From Sipunculus nudus (taxonomy: Eukaryota; Annelida; Sipuncula; Golfingiida; Sipunculidae), in NCBI GenBank assembly GCA_026874595.1, contig CM049318.1, positions 57,331,750 to 57,395,749 on the forward strand: a stretch of 64,000 nt of DNA, in the 5' to 3' direction. The translations under genes and the position numbers were made by a program. The notes beneath the pieces were generated by a model. That model searched no databases, was not told where the DNA came from, and saw only the letters and a list, made by a program, of their open reading frames with translations. Shown piece after piece: positions 1 through 15,100 of the stretch. The first letter of the stretch is position 1, and each line of letters begins with the position of its first letter.

Positions 1-131
1 AGTTTTCACCAAAATTAAATTCATGGCAAAACTCATGCATATATAATGAGGTCAGAGGTCACAAGACATACAACAGGCATATTATGCACCCTGGCAGTGC
101 TCTTGTTGTATCAATACATTGATAATTTCAG

Positions 132-179
132 GAGGTCATAATGGAGACTATGTTCGTTTTTGGAGAGGATGGTACCAAT
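132..179 (+). CDS. DNMT3: DNMT3 exon (ADD domain, first visible)
   Basis: Sixteen codons follow TTTCAG and end before GTAAGT; phase 0 at both ends. The peptide ends FVFGEDGTN, matching the DNMT3 ADD segment just before the PHD-like cysteines (human DNMT3A has an acidic DDDG run here). Earlier ADD cysteines must be on exons upstream of the window. It was chosen by its fit to the next exon. Confidence 0.8.
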
Positions 180-3100
180 GTAAGTACAGTAAAGTTTCTC
201 TTTAAGGCCACCTGTGTATTACAGACACATTATTATGAACACTTGAGAACTCAAATTCCATGTTGTCATCTCAAATTTCATCTCTAATTTGACATCTAAC
301 ACAGGTTTAGGATGTGGAACATGAAAAAAAAGAAATAATTTTAACAAATTTGATTTGGTGATTAAGAGTCATTGACAGGTAATTTGGTTGTTGGAATTCA
401 ATGCATCAATTATTTGATGCATTGTTACACCCCTATACACATCTGTATTACAGGCAAAATCCTCCCACTGTCTGTATTAAAGGTGGTATAGTTCCACTAT
501 ATTTATTTTGTTCAGTAATATCATGAGACTGTTCTACCATGGAAAGTATCAGTTTTTTTTAGATATCTTTTGTACAAAAATTAGTCGATATTCACAATTA
601 TCTATCAATAGATCAGGGACCCTGGCAGTCATTTAGCAGGAAATCATTACAATAGCTTACACACAAAAATATATATTCTCCTTTTTTTTGCTTAGGTTTA
701 TCCAAAAGCTAGGTGTTAACATTTTAATTTATACACACAATATTGAAATTCATTAAGTATGCCAATTTATGCAAACTTTTTCAAAATCACAAAAATTGCT
801 TCTTCTCCATTTTTCCTCGACTAATTTAGAGTCTGCTTGTTTTAGTTTATTGGTCCTGGAACCACCTTCCATACTTGTATACAGAAATTCAAACCTACAG
901 GTGGGGCCTCCTGAAATACCACCGAAAAGATCATTCCAGGCACATAGTGAAAATTGCATGATTTTATGTTCTGGTGCTGCTGGATGAGCAGATACATCAC
1001 TGATGTTCTGGTTTATGTTTTATCTGGCCGGTGTTATATGTTTTATCTAGTCTAGTGTTTTATCTTTTTCTGGCCTGTGTTGTAGGTGTTCTGTGTGATT
1101 TGTGGAGGAGCAGGAAAACTCTTTGTGTGTGATAGCGTTAGCTGTAATAGGTGTGAAAAAGAGGTCCTCCTTTATTTTGAAGAGTTTTGTGTTACTGCTT
1201 GAGAAGATGAACAAAAATTGTCTGTTATGTTGCATGATTGCTTCCTCATTTGCTTGATTTTTAAGACAAACTTAATCTTAAATTCCACAAAACTGCTTCA
1301 AAGTTGAAAATGATAAGACAGCTCATGTTCATTTACAAAAATGATCTTTAGCAAAAACATGTATGTCACTGTTATCAACTCAGTGACGTGCTTTTTCTGT
1401 GCACCCAAAGCAGGTTTGAAATTTTTGTGTGTACACAATTTCGTACACTGCATAATAAAAATCATAAGGAAATCAATGCATGTTTTGGCCAATATGACCA
1501 TAACCCAGTTCCCTGTGACTGTTTGCAACAGACATGCATTTTCTTTACAATACGTAAGATAGTGATTGTATATGATTTTTTTTACAATTAATCTACATAT
1601 ACTGATGTATGATACTATTGTCTGTAACTTGTGCTGTTATTTGCCAGTTACAGATACTTCTTGGCCACTCACAATTCAGTAAGTTTAACTCCCATCTAGA
1701 GGGCACAACTAAGACCAAAGGAGGTATGACCCATTTGGGGGCTCAGTCTGGGCTTAATTTACATCATAATCTGTGATAAATATCCACATTTATTGAACAT
1801 GACTAAAACCCAAGGATTTAGTGTGATTTTGTTTCACTGTGATTTCCTTCAATTTGCAACATACGACATTAACTTATTATGGATGTTTTCACATGTTCTA
1901 ATATCGCAGAGTTTTAAAAAATATCATGGATAACTACAAAAAAAATCACACATTGTAAGACCTGCTTTGAAAGCTGTATTTTGGTGGTTTATGCTTAGTC
2001 TTTTTATTTTACAAAATCAGAATTTTGAATTTATTATTCATATATGAGAGTGACATGCAATTATTTAATTAATCTCCTTATAAAATAAAATAAATGAAGG
2101 AAATACTTTCAACAGTAGTTCTGCTCTAGTGTAATAGTAAGTAATTCATTACAGATTCTTTATTGAATTATGAAAACTTGTTTTTTTTTTCCTTTTTACA
2201 ACAGATAAGCATTATATGCAGTGATTACCATATAGATATGTTTTTATTTTATTAATTTGGTAAGAATAAGCAGGAATTTTAAACAGCTAATAACTGTTGA
2301 AATAAATTCAAATCAATAAATGAAACATACAATTTCCATCCTTATTAAAATGTGTGGTGTAAAATGAAAATGTATGCTATAACATATTTATATTATTGGT
2401 TCTTTTTCAGAGTATACTGCACTGGTTGCATACACACCTTAGTATCCAAGGAGGCAGTCAACACGATCAGTACAAGAGATCCGTGGTTCTGCTTCATGTG
2501 CCAGTCATGTGACCTGGATGGTAACCTGCTGATTGCCAGGGATGATTGGCAGAAGTGTGTCCTGTCAATGTACAAGACCTCTCTCCCTCAGGTAAAACTA
2601 ACAAAACTTTGTTCTGGTTATGTGAGATCTGAACTTGTATCCCAAGACAAAGTCTGGATACTTAGCGTTAAATGTTGGTCCTGCCACTTCTGCCCCCGCC
2701 ACAGATATTTAATCTTGTTTGCACAGTACACTCCCGAGGCAGTGGAAATCTTGCGCTTCTAAAGATGCAACTGATTTTCATGCTGACAGCTTTGACCGTT
2801 TATGATATATTTAGACACCAGATGGCGGTTTGTTGCGTATGATGTGACAAGCAGCCAACCAGATGCCAATAAACAAACACTCGACAGGCATCCTGGCTCT
2901 GCCCATAGCTGCGCTTCAAGCACCGCTTGATGAGAGTTTACAGTCAAATTTTAATTGCTCCCTCTGTATTCTCGCATCATCAACTGAATCAATTATGACA
3001 TTATGACTGTGTTAGTGTAGCCATGTATCTGCGGACTGAAACCAGCCAGGGAGGTGTGCACGCAGCCTTTGTTGTTACGTTTCGTTTGAATACATCTCAC

Positions 3101-6100
3101 TGGCCGGGCATCTTATGTGCCCAAGGCTCTAAGCAAACCACGTCTGGGGCAATTCTCTCTGAGCCTGTGGCCTGTTCAGACGGTTACCAGGGGGATAAGC
3201 TGTCACTCAAAATGAAATGAATATGAATGGCTCCTTGTATTCCTCGCTTGGCTGTGTATTCCAGCACAAAGTCTCATCTGATTGGACAAAAATACAGTGC
3301 TCCCCTCTGGTGTAGCAATTCAGGATATGAGGTCATAACAAACAGTGCTTACAATATTGGGAGTAGGCCTATAGTTAAAGTGCTGTGTAAAGAGTGTAGT
3401 TTGCGCAGTAACTCAACAAATATTTCACCCAAATATTACATGTACATATATATGGGTGAGAGGACAAAGCCTATTTAAAAAAATGGGGTCATGTTCCTTA
3501 CTAAGAGAGTGCATGACCTTGACCTAGAAAAGGTCCATTTTTAGGAAAAATCAAACAAATTCTTAAATATCTCAAGAAATCAATCCAAAAATCAAGTAAA
3601 CCGAAGATCTTGGACAGCTTTGTCATGTACTTGAAACTGATGGCGCCACCTATCATCCTTTTCATGTTTTTGCACCTTTTAATACCTCCATTGTTGCCAC
3701 TTATTATATGAGCATTATGAGCATTTTAAGTCAAAAACTAATTGACTGATTTATTCCCTATTATGCATATACAGAGATATGGGTTATGGGATGATATATA
3801 TTTAAAATGGGGTCATGACGTTTTCTATGAGAGTGGCCTTGACCTTGAATATTTCCATATTTGTGAAAATGGCAGAAAATCCTAGATATCTCAATTAGGG
3901 ATGCATGGATTGATCCAAAAATCAAATTGACCGAAGATCTTGGATAGTTTTGTCTTCTGAGGAAGATAGGTTGGTCCACATTACCGTATGTCCTTTTCTT
4001 CCATTTTTGCCATTTGATACCCCCATCGTTGAAACTTGGCAGTACTGTGACCATAAATTTAAGTAAAAAAACTAATGGACAGATTTCTTTCATATCATGC
4101 ATATATATAGGTATGGCTTATGGAATGAGGTATATCTAAATTGGGGTCATGACTTATGAGAATGGTCTTGACCTTGAATATTCCCATAGGTGGTGAAAAT
4201 GTTTCTCAAGTTGATAGATGGAAGAACCATGGTGGCTTGTCAAGTGTCCTTTTATGCTTCTGAAGATATGGGCCTCTTCTTGAAAAGGAGGGGGGATTAA
4301 TTGTCTGGGGATACTGTCTAGTTAAATATATAACAATATAAATATTACTTTCAGCGTTCCTATGGGGACAGATGAATGTTTGGCTGTAAAGCTAATTTTT
4401 TTTGGATTTTTGGGAAATGCTACTTAACAATATTTAGCAAAATATGGCCCTGAGCAGTCATGAAATTTATGAGTAAAAGATTTTAAATGAATAATTTGAT
4501 TTATGTACAACTTGCAGTGTGTATTTAACTTAAAAAATACACTGATAAAAAAACATACCTTTGGTTGAGTAATAAGGGGAAAAATAAAGGTTTTAAATAA
4601 ACTTATTATCTGTAGTTTTATCCATTTTTTTTGGACAATTTTGAAATAAATTCATGGAAAGCCATTTGAATAGTTAGGGTCTTATTAAGCTCAAATATCA
4701 TACACATTTATCCTTAGTATATATCACATTGGAAATTGAAATCTAAGTGGATATTAAAATTCACGTACCAGATACATAAGATTGTGATCAAAATCTTTAC
4801 TAGGTGATTCGAATTGTGATCCGAATAAGGCAAATTTTTAATCTAACCTAGGCAAAATCACGATTATAGTGTTGTCTAGAACATAAATTCTACCTGGATT
4901 TCACTCTTGACTGTGATATGTACACCAGGCATATTTATTTACAGATTCCAAAGCCTGCAGATCCAAAACCAATCCATGTGCTCTCTCTGTTTGATGGCAT
5001 TGGCACAGGTAATTTATTTATCAAATAATTTATTCAATATAAGGTTTGCCTGAAATGAGATAATAAGAGTTGGATTGCACAAAGAATGAAGCCTCATATA
5101 TACTTAGGCTGTTTCACTGTATTGGTATAATTTGAAACAGAGAAAAAATGATTACTTAATTGTGCTTATTAACAATTAGATGTTACCCTAAATCTGTGAC
5201 CATGTGTAAATTATTGGAAAACTTTGCAAATTAATCAGTAAAGGTAGACTTGATAGTGATTGAGATTATCAGGAAGAAAATCCATAATTAAAATAGGAAT
5301 TCAAATATTTATCTCTGATCTTTTCATCATTTGTCTAAGTCTGACCCTTAGTGAGTTGCCCTTAACAAATAACAGTAAATATATGCATGAAAGAATTAAC
5401 TCATTTCACTCTTAATATGACTTCCATACATCCATTATGGTTTCATAACACACCTCCTCTTTTACAAAACATTATTAAAGCAATAATTTAATCATTGATC
5501 TTGATGAATCGAAAGAATACATATAAAAATCTGTCTTTTGCTCTTTCTCCCCATAAACATACATGCATGCCGACATGCTGGTACATGGATTAGGCAAGGA
5601 AGAATAGTTTACACTACTTAGAAGTTTCTGGCAACTGACAAATTGGTTTTAAAGACTATACATCTGTATATTTTTTTGCAAAACACTTTCATTCACTGAT
5701 TTTATTTATAGGTAAGCTGATCCTGGATGACCTAAACCTGGAAGTTGAAGCATATTACGCTTCAGAACTTGACGAGAGTGCCATCACAGTGACCCGTGTC
5801 CGTCATGGACAGAGCGTCCAACATCTCGGTGATATCACTCAGCTTGCCCTCAGTCAGGTATAATTATTATATGTCAGGTTTTGACTTGCAACAGCTTTCT
5901 ACATTCATCTTTTGCATATCTTTTCCAGAAATGGACACATAAATGGATTCCTGTTTCTTTAATAAGGAAAATAAACCTGATGAAACATAACAGTTTTTGT
6001 CTGATAACTGAGTTGAGTATTATATACAAAATGTATTGGGTAAAAAATTTTAAGTGGCTGCAACCTGTATTTTGATGAAAAAAAACTGTTGATAATCCAC

Positions 6101-9100
6101 TACTGATTTAGCATTCTTGGTCCCATTTTCCCATGACCTGAAGCCATTTGATGCAGATTGTTTCTTAAATAATTCTTAACAGTTGCTGGAAAGTTATTCT
6201 GGTATTCACAAAATGGAAGCCTATGTCCAGACTTTCAAAGCTGTCTATACTTCACTTGCCTGCTTGACCTCTTCCTTTTTCAAACAGAAGTGAAGTTGTT
6301 GTGTCAGTGAATGTTCATTTTACCTTCAGTTATCTATCATTTACTGATAAATTCTACACATATTCCATATCATTCTTAAGCAGTTGGGCCTGTAAATTTC
6401 CTTGATGGCCTGTGAAAGCTTGAGGTCCTTCTGACATTTAATTTTCCCAACAAATTCCCATCCCTGCAACATAATTCATTGTAATCGATATATACTAAAT
6501 TAAACCAACTTGTTTTATACATGATAAGATGGTGCTAAACATTACATATGATTTAATGTGGTTGCATTGGCCCTAATTATAGCTATCAGGGCTTAATATT
6601 AATGGTTAACTGCTTGCCTGGGGCAAGTGAAAGTTCCAGAAAATAGTGGGAGGGCAACTAAAAGTCACCTCCTACTTTCTGGACAGGGCAAGTGGGTCCA
6701 ACGTAAACCTTTATCCAAAGGCCTGAAAAAGGATGAATGTATTCTTAAATACAATCAATGATTTTTGTAGGGAAAGTAAAAATTCATGTAGGGCAAGTTA
6801 AAGCTAAATATTACTTGCCAAACCAGGCAAGGACTTTCAAAATTTAATGTCAAACCCTGGCTTTAGTGCCATCATCAAAGCAGCCATTTACAGAAAAATC
6901 TCTCAGTGAAATAATTTAAGAAACTTATTGATAACATCTTTGAAAAGTGACATACATAGATAGGGATCAGGAGACAGCATAAAAAATGGGGTTATGATGT
7001 TCAATAAATGTGATTAGACTGACTTAGATATTGCATTGGTCCATTTACTATTGAATTAAAACAAAAGGTCAGATATATTTTAGTAAAGGTTGCATGGATT
7101 GTACTGAAATTTGATGTGCTTATGGACGCAGTCAGTTTTAGCTGTTGCATAAGACTGATGGCACCACCAGTTATAATTTCATTAGTTTTTATGCAGTATA
7201 AATTAATATAATATGATAAAATAAAACCAATGCGAGTAGACAACTAAAAAATATATATGAGCATATTTAAAGTTTGTACATAGGTATTCCAGCAAGACAT
7301 GACAATCTGGCTCACGAAACAATGATAATTGGGCTGGTAAGCCTACCTGATACAAGAAATATCGAGGAATGCATCGCAGTGGTCTTCCGTCAAGTTACCT
7401 TCATATTTTTGGAAAACAGCCCATAATCTTTTGATTATTCTACAAATGATGAATTAACACAAGAGAATACATGTGATCAGACCCAAAGTTAAACCCCATC
7501 TCTATGGTTATTAGTTATTTCCTGTATCAGGTACAAGTCGGCTGCCTGTGAGCCATGCCTGTATTCATGCAGTCAGATATTCAACAAACATGCAGAGTTA
7601 AAATGGAACTTTTCATGCTCATGTTTGGTGTTGTTTGGATGTACACTTAAAATGCTAACGATTAGTCTGGTTTATGTCAATTGACAGTGTACCTGTAGGC
7701 CGTGAGGCATTGTCAAATATGTCAAACGTCTTTACATCCTCATGGGGCCTTATAATGCATTCCTCAGACTTAGATGTTAAGGCACTCTGACAGCCATTAA
7801 TCTGGTCCTAATGTCAGAGGGCCAATATGGCGCTAGTATTGAGCTGGTTTATATTTGGTTATGAATGTATGAGTGACTTTGACCGCATTTCATTTGAAGG
7901 AAAAGATCAGATTTCTGAGGACTTAGGATTAGTAATATAGAAAGTCCTGAATTTTGAATTTCCTTGAAACTTGAATAGCTGTAATTATCATTTACATAAT
8001 TCTGGTGATACAAAGCACAGTTTTATGAACATCACCAACAGGCTCTAGCAGTTCAAATTATTTATGATGAAGCTCAGTTATCAAGTCAGTTTTGAAAAAA
8101 ATGTACATCATCCAGTATGTTTCATAGTCGATCACTATGCAGTGCATATACTAGATCATTCTGTAAACAATGCTCTTGTTCAAGTTGCTACAAGTTTAGT
8201 ATGGACAGAGCCTCTGTTCACTTTGCTTAGCTTTATATAAGCATTGGCAAAGCTGCAGCCCAATTTTGTGTTTTTTTACAAAGTTGTGAATGCCATATAG
8301 CATTACTAATACCATATTAATATATATATATATTTATAAGTGTGTTAATGTTTGTACATTCGTATATACTATAGATATGCAGTTCACCTCGTTCTTGGTA
8401 TTTCCAGCTGTCTGATATATGCCCTATTGATCTTGTCCTGGGGGGCTCACCGTGTAATGAATTTTCTGTCGCTAATCCTCAGCGGAAAGGACTAGAAGGT
8501 AAGTTTGTATCAAAATGTGTATGTATACATAAGCATACTCTGTGAGATATGGTGCAGGCTTTCTGTTAAATATGGATCAACATTTAGGGAATGATGAGTT
8601 TGTGTAATCTCCACCAGAGGTCACTCTAATACAGTTCATGATACGCTTTTAATATGACCCTGTCCTTTCCTCTAACATGCTGTCAATAAAAGTTTGCCTT
8701 GTGTCTTTATTAAGGTCCAGTGAAACTGTGTATGGCTTATTACTACACCTTAGATACCCTATATCCTAAGTTTTTATATTTCTTAGAAATTAGGATAAAA
8801 TATCAATGTATAGTGTGTACTTGAAATAATTGTTTTCTGTTGAGAAACTCTTCACATTTGCAGGTGGGAGCGGCTTGCTGTTCTTTGAGTATTTCCGAGT
8901 ACTGAGTCAAGTCAGGGAACTCCAGCCCCAACATCCCGTGTTCTGGCTGTTTGAGAATGTGGCGTCCATGTCCAAAGATATCAAGGACACGATATCCAGG
9001 TTTCTTAAGGTGGTTCTTTCGGATATCTGGTTTAATTAAGGATGAGATACTTTTTTTTTAACTTTTGTAATATGTGCTGAAATGTAGCTATTTTCGGGAC

Positions 9101-12100
9101 AGTAAGGTTACATAAAAAAGGGTTCCTGGAATCTCAAGTAAAAAAAGAAGAAATGAAAATGGACAGTTTTTGTGCACTTTTGTGGTAGGATATATGTTTT
9201 GAGAACTTTAATGACATAAATAATTAAGAAAAATAAAATATTCCAAGGAATTGGCATGCTTTTAAAGAAAGAATGGAGTATTCTAAATTTTAAAAAGAAA
9301 GACCGCCATGGCAAAAATTATATTATCACATATACTTTTTATTTCTTATTTTCAAAGTATAAATTAAAGGACACGTTATAAAAGAATTGCCACGCATGTA
9401 AATGAGGATCACGTTGAGACTTCATTGAACCTTTGAAGAATAAAGCTGACCATGAAGTAATGGTGTATATTTGCATTTCATTTATTTTAATTCCAGTCTT
9501 TATATAACTTATTTGCACACGCGATATACTTGCATGAATGTACACATTAAATGAGCGTTTCTTCCGCATTTGACTGGCATATGATCGCCCTCATCCTTCT
9601 TAGTGTTAAACTGTCAGCATTCAAGGTTCTACATATACAGTGCGTACATTAATTAACTTGCAAAAACTGCCGTTGATTATCTGCTGAAGTCATTTGCTTC
9701 TATGTTGAGACTGTGATTGGCTTGGTGTTCACAAAGGCATTAAAATCGCGATAACCGCGAATGAGAATTCATCGTGAAAATAAAAACATTGGTGAATAAA
9801 ATGCTCCATCAACACAATTGAACAGTCATTTATGGAAATCTAAGTGCACGTTATCCTTTCCTAGTTTGTCGTCAGTTGAAAGGCAAAAAGGTTAAATTAA
9901 AATGCTTTGTGCTACCAATAAATGTACTATGAATAAAATCAGATCTTCTAGATTTTCTGTACAAAAAAAATCGACTTGATGTACCATGGGATTCTTGTTG
10001 TTCAAGATTTTGCTGTTATGTAAGCACTTCCTATAATAATGTATATTCTCTGTGTGATTAACCTTATGCTGAGATCACGACAAGTTAAAATCAGGGAAAT
10101 TGAACCTCTCGAAAATGAAACCGACCACAATATCTGAGCCTACATAAACTACATCCCGTTTAGGAATGACTTGCCTTTCGAGTCACAACTGAAAATCTCA
10201 AAGTTACCTACAAACTAGATCCTAAGGGATTAAACTCCGGTTGTCTAAGATTGCCCATATAGGTGATTATTATAAAAAGTTTAAGATAAATAACAGGGAA
10301 AGAGTACTGATAAAACCCTGGGATTTTGGATCTAAAAAAATCAGGAATCCAAAAGTTTAGTGTTTCAGTTGCATTAAGGGACCAACAGCTGCCATTTGCT
10401 GATATGTGAATCGAAGATGGCAACAGCTGTTCCATTTCATTAGTGAAATGGCAATCCTTGCGCATGATATGTTTCCTTAGGGGCATCAGGTAGATAAAAA
10501 CTGCTTCATAAAACACCTTTGTAAAGTTATTCAGGAACTAAAAATAGGTTCAACGAAGACCCCGAAAATCTGATCAGAAATCTTGTGGATCCGGTGAAAC
10601 TTCAATAGGATTCTGCATGGCTGCCTAATACGGACTTTTTACATACATAATGCGTTCAAGGAAATTGAAGACTAAATTTGGAAACCTTGACGTCAGTCTC
10701 AGCTTTTCTCTTTTAAGGTAACAAAAAGCTGTTCTTTAAAAGATGCTGCATATGTTATCTATTCAGGAACTGAATTACGTTTGAAGTCAGTCTGGCCCAT
10801 TACATTCTTGTGAAATATGTTATTGGCTTATTCCTTTATTTTAAGCAAAGTTTACAAACATAAAACAGTCTGTAACCGAAAATAATCAATAATTTTTGTC
10901 AACAGGGGAAAAGAAGATATGATAGATGAATCTTTCATCTTATAGGTTGAACATAACTTATAAATTAGGTTAAACGAAACCAGATATAATAATCCTATTC
11001 CCTGAAACTGAAGTGATATAAATACATATATTTGTCTCCTCCGGCGATGGAGACCTAGTGTTTAAGGTCCTATTACATGTACCTATTATCTCTAGAATTT
11101 CTCTTGGACATTACAACTTGTAAAACACTGCATAATATTCCTTCAAATTTGATACATTATTTCTATCAGATTCTGCGAAAAATCAGGAAAACTGGTGACC
11201 TTAACCCAAATCTTCAAGGTCAAGTCAACTGAAATATATGATTGTTATGCACCTCCTAACTTTTAAAGTATTGCGTATATTTTCCTTCAATTTGATACAC
11301 AAATTGTTTCAACCAGTTATTTGTACGGATGTCAAACCTGGTAACATTGACCTTGTTCTTCAAGGTCATTTCCTTAGAACGACACCTACTAATTTTTATT
11401 AAGAACCCCATAATTGATGAGTTGTTAAGATTTGCGTATTTTTAACTCAAGTTTGGTACACAAATTGTTTCAAACAAGTTAAAAACCTTGATCTTTAATG
11501 TAAAATCAGGATTATTTTGAGCGTAACAGCTTTTGAAGTATTCTCATGGGAGAGTCATCTGCAAATTTTTGGGACTGCAAAAAAAAAAGAACTTTCTTTT
11601 TAATACACTGATGTGATTAAACCCTTGAAAAATATTATGGCTTCAAACCTGTAAAATCACGTATCAGTAATAAAAGGTCACCAAGGCTTAAAGAATGTTT
11701 GTGTCAAAATTGAATCAATCCATTAACAAAACTTTTGCATTTCATCTGGCAAATGATTTGCTTTTGTAAATCCTCCTGTATTCAGCATGTATTGATATTT
11801 CTTATGTGAATTTCCTAATTTTGATAAATTGGTTATTCGTTTTGTTTTGCAGATTATTCTACCATTGAGAAGTGTGTTAAACTTTGTGTTTTTGCTTGGT
11901 TTTGCTTTACTTCCAGTGAATATTATTAATTTTTTTTATTTTAATTCAACCTTTCTGTTACGACCTGTTCCAACCTACGCGTTAACCCATTTCATCTCAT
12001 ATGACAGTGTGAGCCAGCCAAATGGGACGCCATACACTTCAGTCCACATAGTCGGCCTCGTTACTTTTGGGGTAACATCCCTGGCATGTACAGGTAAGGG

Positions 12101-15100
12101 TAAACGGGTGAAAAAATGCTTGGAACATTCTTTTGTAACGTTAACATTATGATGGGGAATCTGCCAGTCTCCTGGTGAAATTATATAGGAGCACGCGAGT
12201 CCAAATTATAGGCGTTTATAGCAGTTTTCACCAAAATATAGGGAAAATATAAGAGTTTTCATTGCACAATCGTGTTGAACGAGTACGCTTATAACGGGTC
12301 TAATGTATAAAAATTTGCATTGATAACAGTCATATCAGAAACACGGTTAGAGTGTAGGAGACTGGTCTAAACGCTGAAAATAAAGGAAATTATTGGCGAC
12401 AATTTTAAATGGAAAATTTAAGTCAGTGTAAGCCCTTTGATGAAAACAACGGATCCTTCAAGTTATAAATAATTCAGAACAAATATGAATTTTGGTTAAA
12501 CTTTTTACCACAGAAGTTCCCTTAATGTGCTCATAACTGAGCATGTTCATTAACTATCGTCTACATATTATGGCACTTTTGTACAAATTATTCCCCCTCC
12601 GTAGTAAGTAACCAAAAGTGTATAGTCTGTAAGTCTGTTATGCTTAATATTTCGTGACAAAATAGGGAATAAATGCAAAGTGCAGTTTATGCAGTAGAAT
12701 TTTGTGAAAGCCTATTAAAATTGTTGCAATGGGATGAAAATGCATGTCTTTGGTCACGTATTAAAAAATGTTAAATAATCAGAATCATATCTGGATTATA
12801 CACCTGTTTTGTTTTGTGATGATTTTGTGTTTGTATATTTTTTTCCAGCCCCAGTCTCTACTCGACTTGCGTGAGGAAGAACGTGAATCTGGACGATGTT
12901 TTAATGCCACACTCGGACAGACGTGCATCTGTGAGTGTATTAATCAATTATTAAATAAATACTTTCGCATACTCTAAATACCTCATTTACAGTTCTCATG
13001 GCAGTAGCAATCAGGGTTGGGGCCAGGAACTTGTACCTGTACCTGTACCTAGGTACACAATTCAGAGTACCTGTACCTGTACCTGCCTGTCATGAGAAGG
13101 AAGTACCTTGTACCTGTACCTGGAACTAAAGTACCTGTACCTGGTATAAGGTACTCCAGGTACAAATTTGATACTGGTACTTGAAATGGATACCAGGTTT
13201 GGGTCAATTGCATGTACAAAGCTGTCACACCTGTCAGGGCAGTTAGTTATCTTATGTAGGGGTAATTACAAAGCATTCATCCCTGCTGCCTTTGTAGCTA
13301 GCTACCTGGCTAGCAAGCTGGTCAACCTCTTGCCTCTAAACAGGAAGTTCATTGCAGCATATATTATCAGCACAAGTATACAACAACCAACAAAGGATAG
13401 ATACAGGGGGTTGCCTACATGCCCCATTTCTGAAGTTGGCTAGTATGTACACTGAACAGGGTTGGGGCCAGGTACTTGTACCTTTATCTAGGTACATAAT
13501 TCACATTTATCTGAATTACAGGTAAGATACTGGATATGGACATCAGGTTTGGTCAAGTAAGGTACTGAGCTGTCATCCCTGTCAGGGCTGTTACCTAAAC
13601 CAGGCAGGGCTGGGGGTTATTACTAAGCTTTCATCCCTGCAGTCTTTTAACTTGAGTGGACTTTGGCTAGTGGCATGCTCGCCAAGCTACCTCCAGCCTC
13701 TATACAGGAAGTTCATTGTGGCATTATCAGATATAAAAGGTACAGAGCAAAGGGTATGGACAGTGTTGCTTTTATGCCCCATGTAGATCCCTGTTGTCTT
13801 GTATTTATAAAGAACATAGGTGTAGGATAAATGTAGAAGTAAAGAAAATACATATTATATCACTGAACTCTCAACATAAGCCAAACAAAAGAAGAACTTC
13901 CCATTTTACTGAAAAAAGTCCCAGCTCATGCATTGCATGCAGGTGCTCAAAACATCCTCAGTGTGACTCTCTGCCTTGAACATATGTATTGTTACTTCTA
14001 ATTTTGTATGTATTATTGTCATGAAGTTAATCTATAAAACTGATTCGAAGATTTTCCCTTCAAGTCAAGCTATTAAGCCTCTTTAATCCAAAGTGTGGTG
14101 CTCCCAGAGATTTTGACTTTAAACCATTACTCCGAAGCTCAAAACTTGATTTGAAATCATTTTTTATGAAAGTTTTATACTTCTGTATTAATAACTTTGT
14201 AAACTTTATCTGCTTCGTTCATTTATCACATTTACTAAAGGCAATCCTTTTACATTTGCCAGGCTTCAATTTTCCTGATGACATAGGAAGTGATCATTTA
14301 ATACTTTATGATGATATATTCTGCCAATCTATTATAATTCATTATTGCATATCTAAATGAATTTAATGCAATTATAATTAGTTCGTTTATCTTTAAAATG
14401 TACATGTACCTGTACCTAGGTACTTTCTAAGGTACCTGTACCTGTACCTAGGTACTTTACAAAAATGCTGTACCTGTACCTGTACCTGACCTTTTCTCAA
14501 GTACCTGTACCTGTACCTAGGTACTGTCACATGTACCAGGCCCCAACCCTTGTAGCAATACCCTTGATGGATTCATCTGCAAGGAATGCTATGAAATTTA
14601 CAATCGATGTAGACATTTGATAATTCAATCCAATAAGACACGTGATTCCACCTACAATTTAATTATTTTTACAGATCAGGTTGAATGGTTATTTGGGGAT
14701 TGCCAAATACTACAAATGTCAGAGCTTTAGCTTAGCAGTTGTACATTTTACATTTAACCACACAAAGAAATGAAATAAATATACTGTTGTCAAACACATA
14801 TTCCTGTCATACTGCATATTTTTGGAGAAATAATATGTATTCCTTAAAAAAATAGCCGCTTTCAGTTGTTGAATTTCTTTACAACTGATCTGTCTGAAGC
14901 GCAAATTCATGCAAAAGTTCCTGTTTCACAGAAATAAATGAACACAGTCGTAACATCGTATCATTTCCTTATCAATCATGTGTTTGCAGTAGATTAAAAC
15001 AGCGGAAATGTTTGGTTACAGGTAGCCATATATTCCAGTCACCTTCAAAAGTTAAAACAAAACATCCACCATTTATATAGTTTAAAAATCTGACAGTTTG

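Larger units (their letters stand above)
13012..14551. mobile_element. Non-autonomous hAT-type DNA transposon in DNMT3 intron 9
   Basis: The 1,540-bp element has inverted ends (left CAGGGTTGGGGCC; right, reversed, AAGGGTTGGGGCC) and is flanked by exact 8-bp direct repeats GTAGCAAT at 13,004–13,011 and 14,552–14,559. An 8-bp duplication with CAGGG ends is the hallmark of hAT transposons. Both ends are lined with GTACCT subrepeats. A second left end at 13,457 starts a diverged copy of about the first 445 bp, an internal duplication. No transposase frame is present, so it must have moved using another element's enzyme. Confidence 0.88.

Noticed and set aside
3761-4102. Minus-strand open frame of 113 codons
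   Set aside because: It lies wholly inside the intron 3 tandem repeat and is not preserved in the neighbouring units.
11829-12152. Open frame of 107 codons on the + strand
   Set aside because: It overlaps the true DNMT3 exon at 12,008–12,093 in another phase and has no family resemblance.
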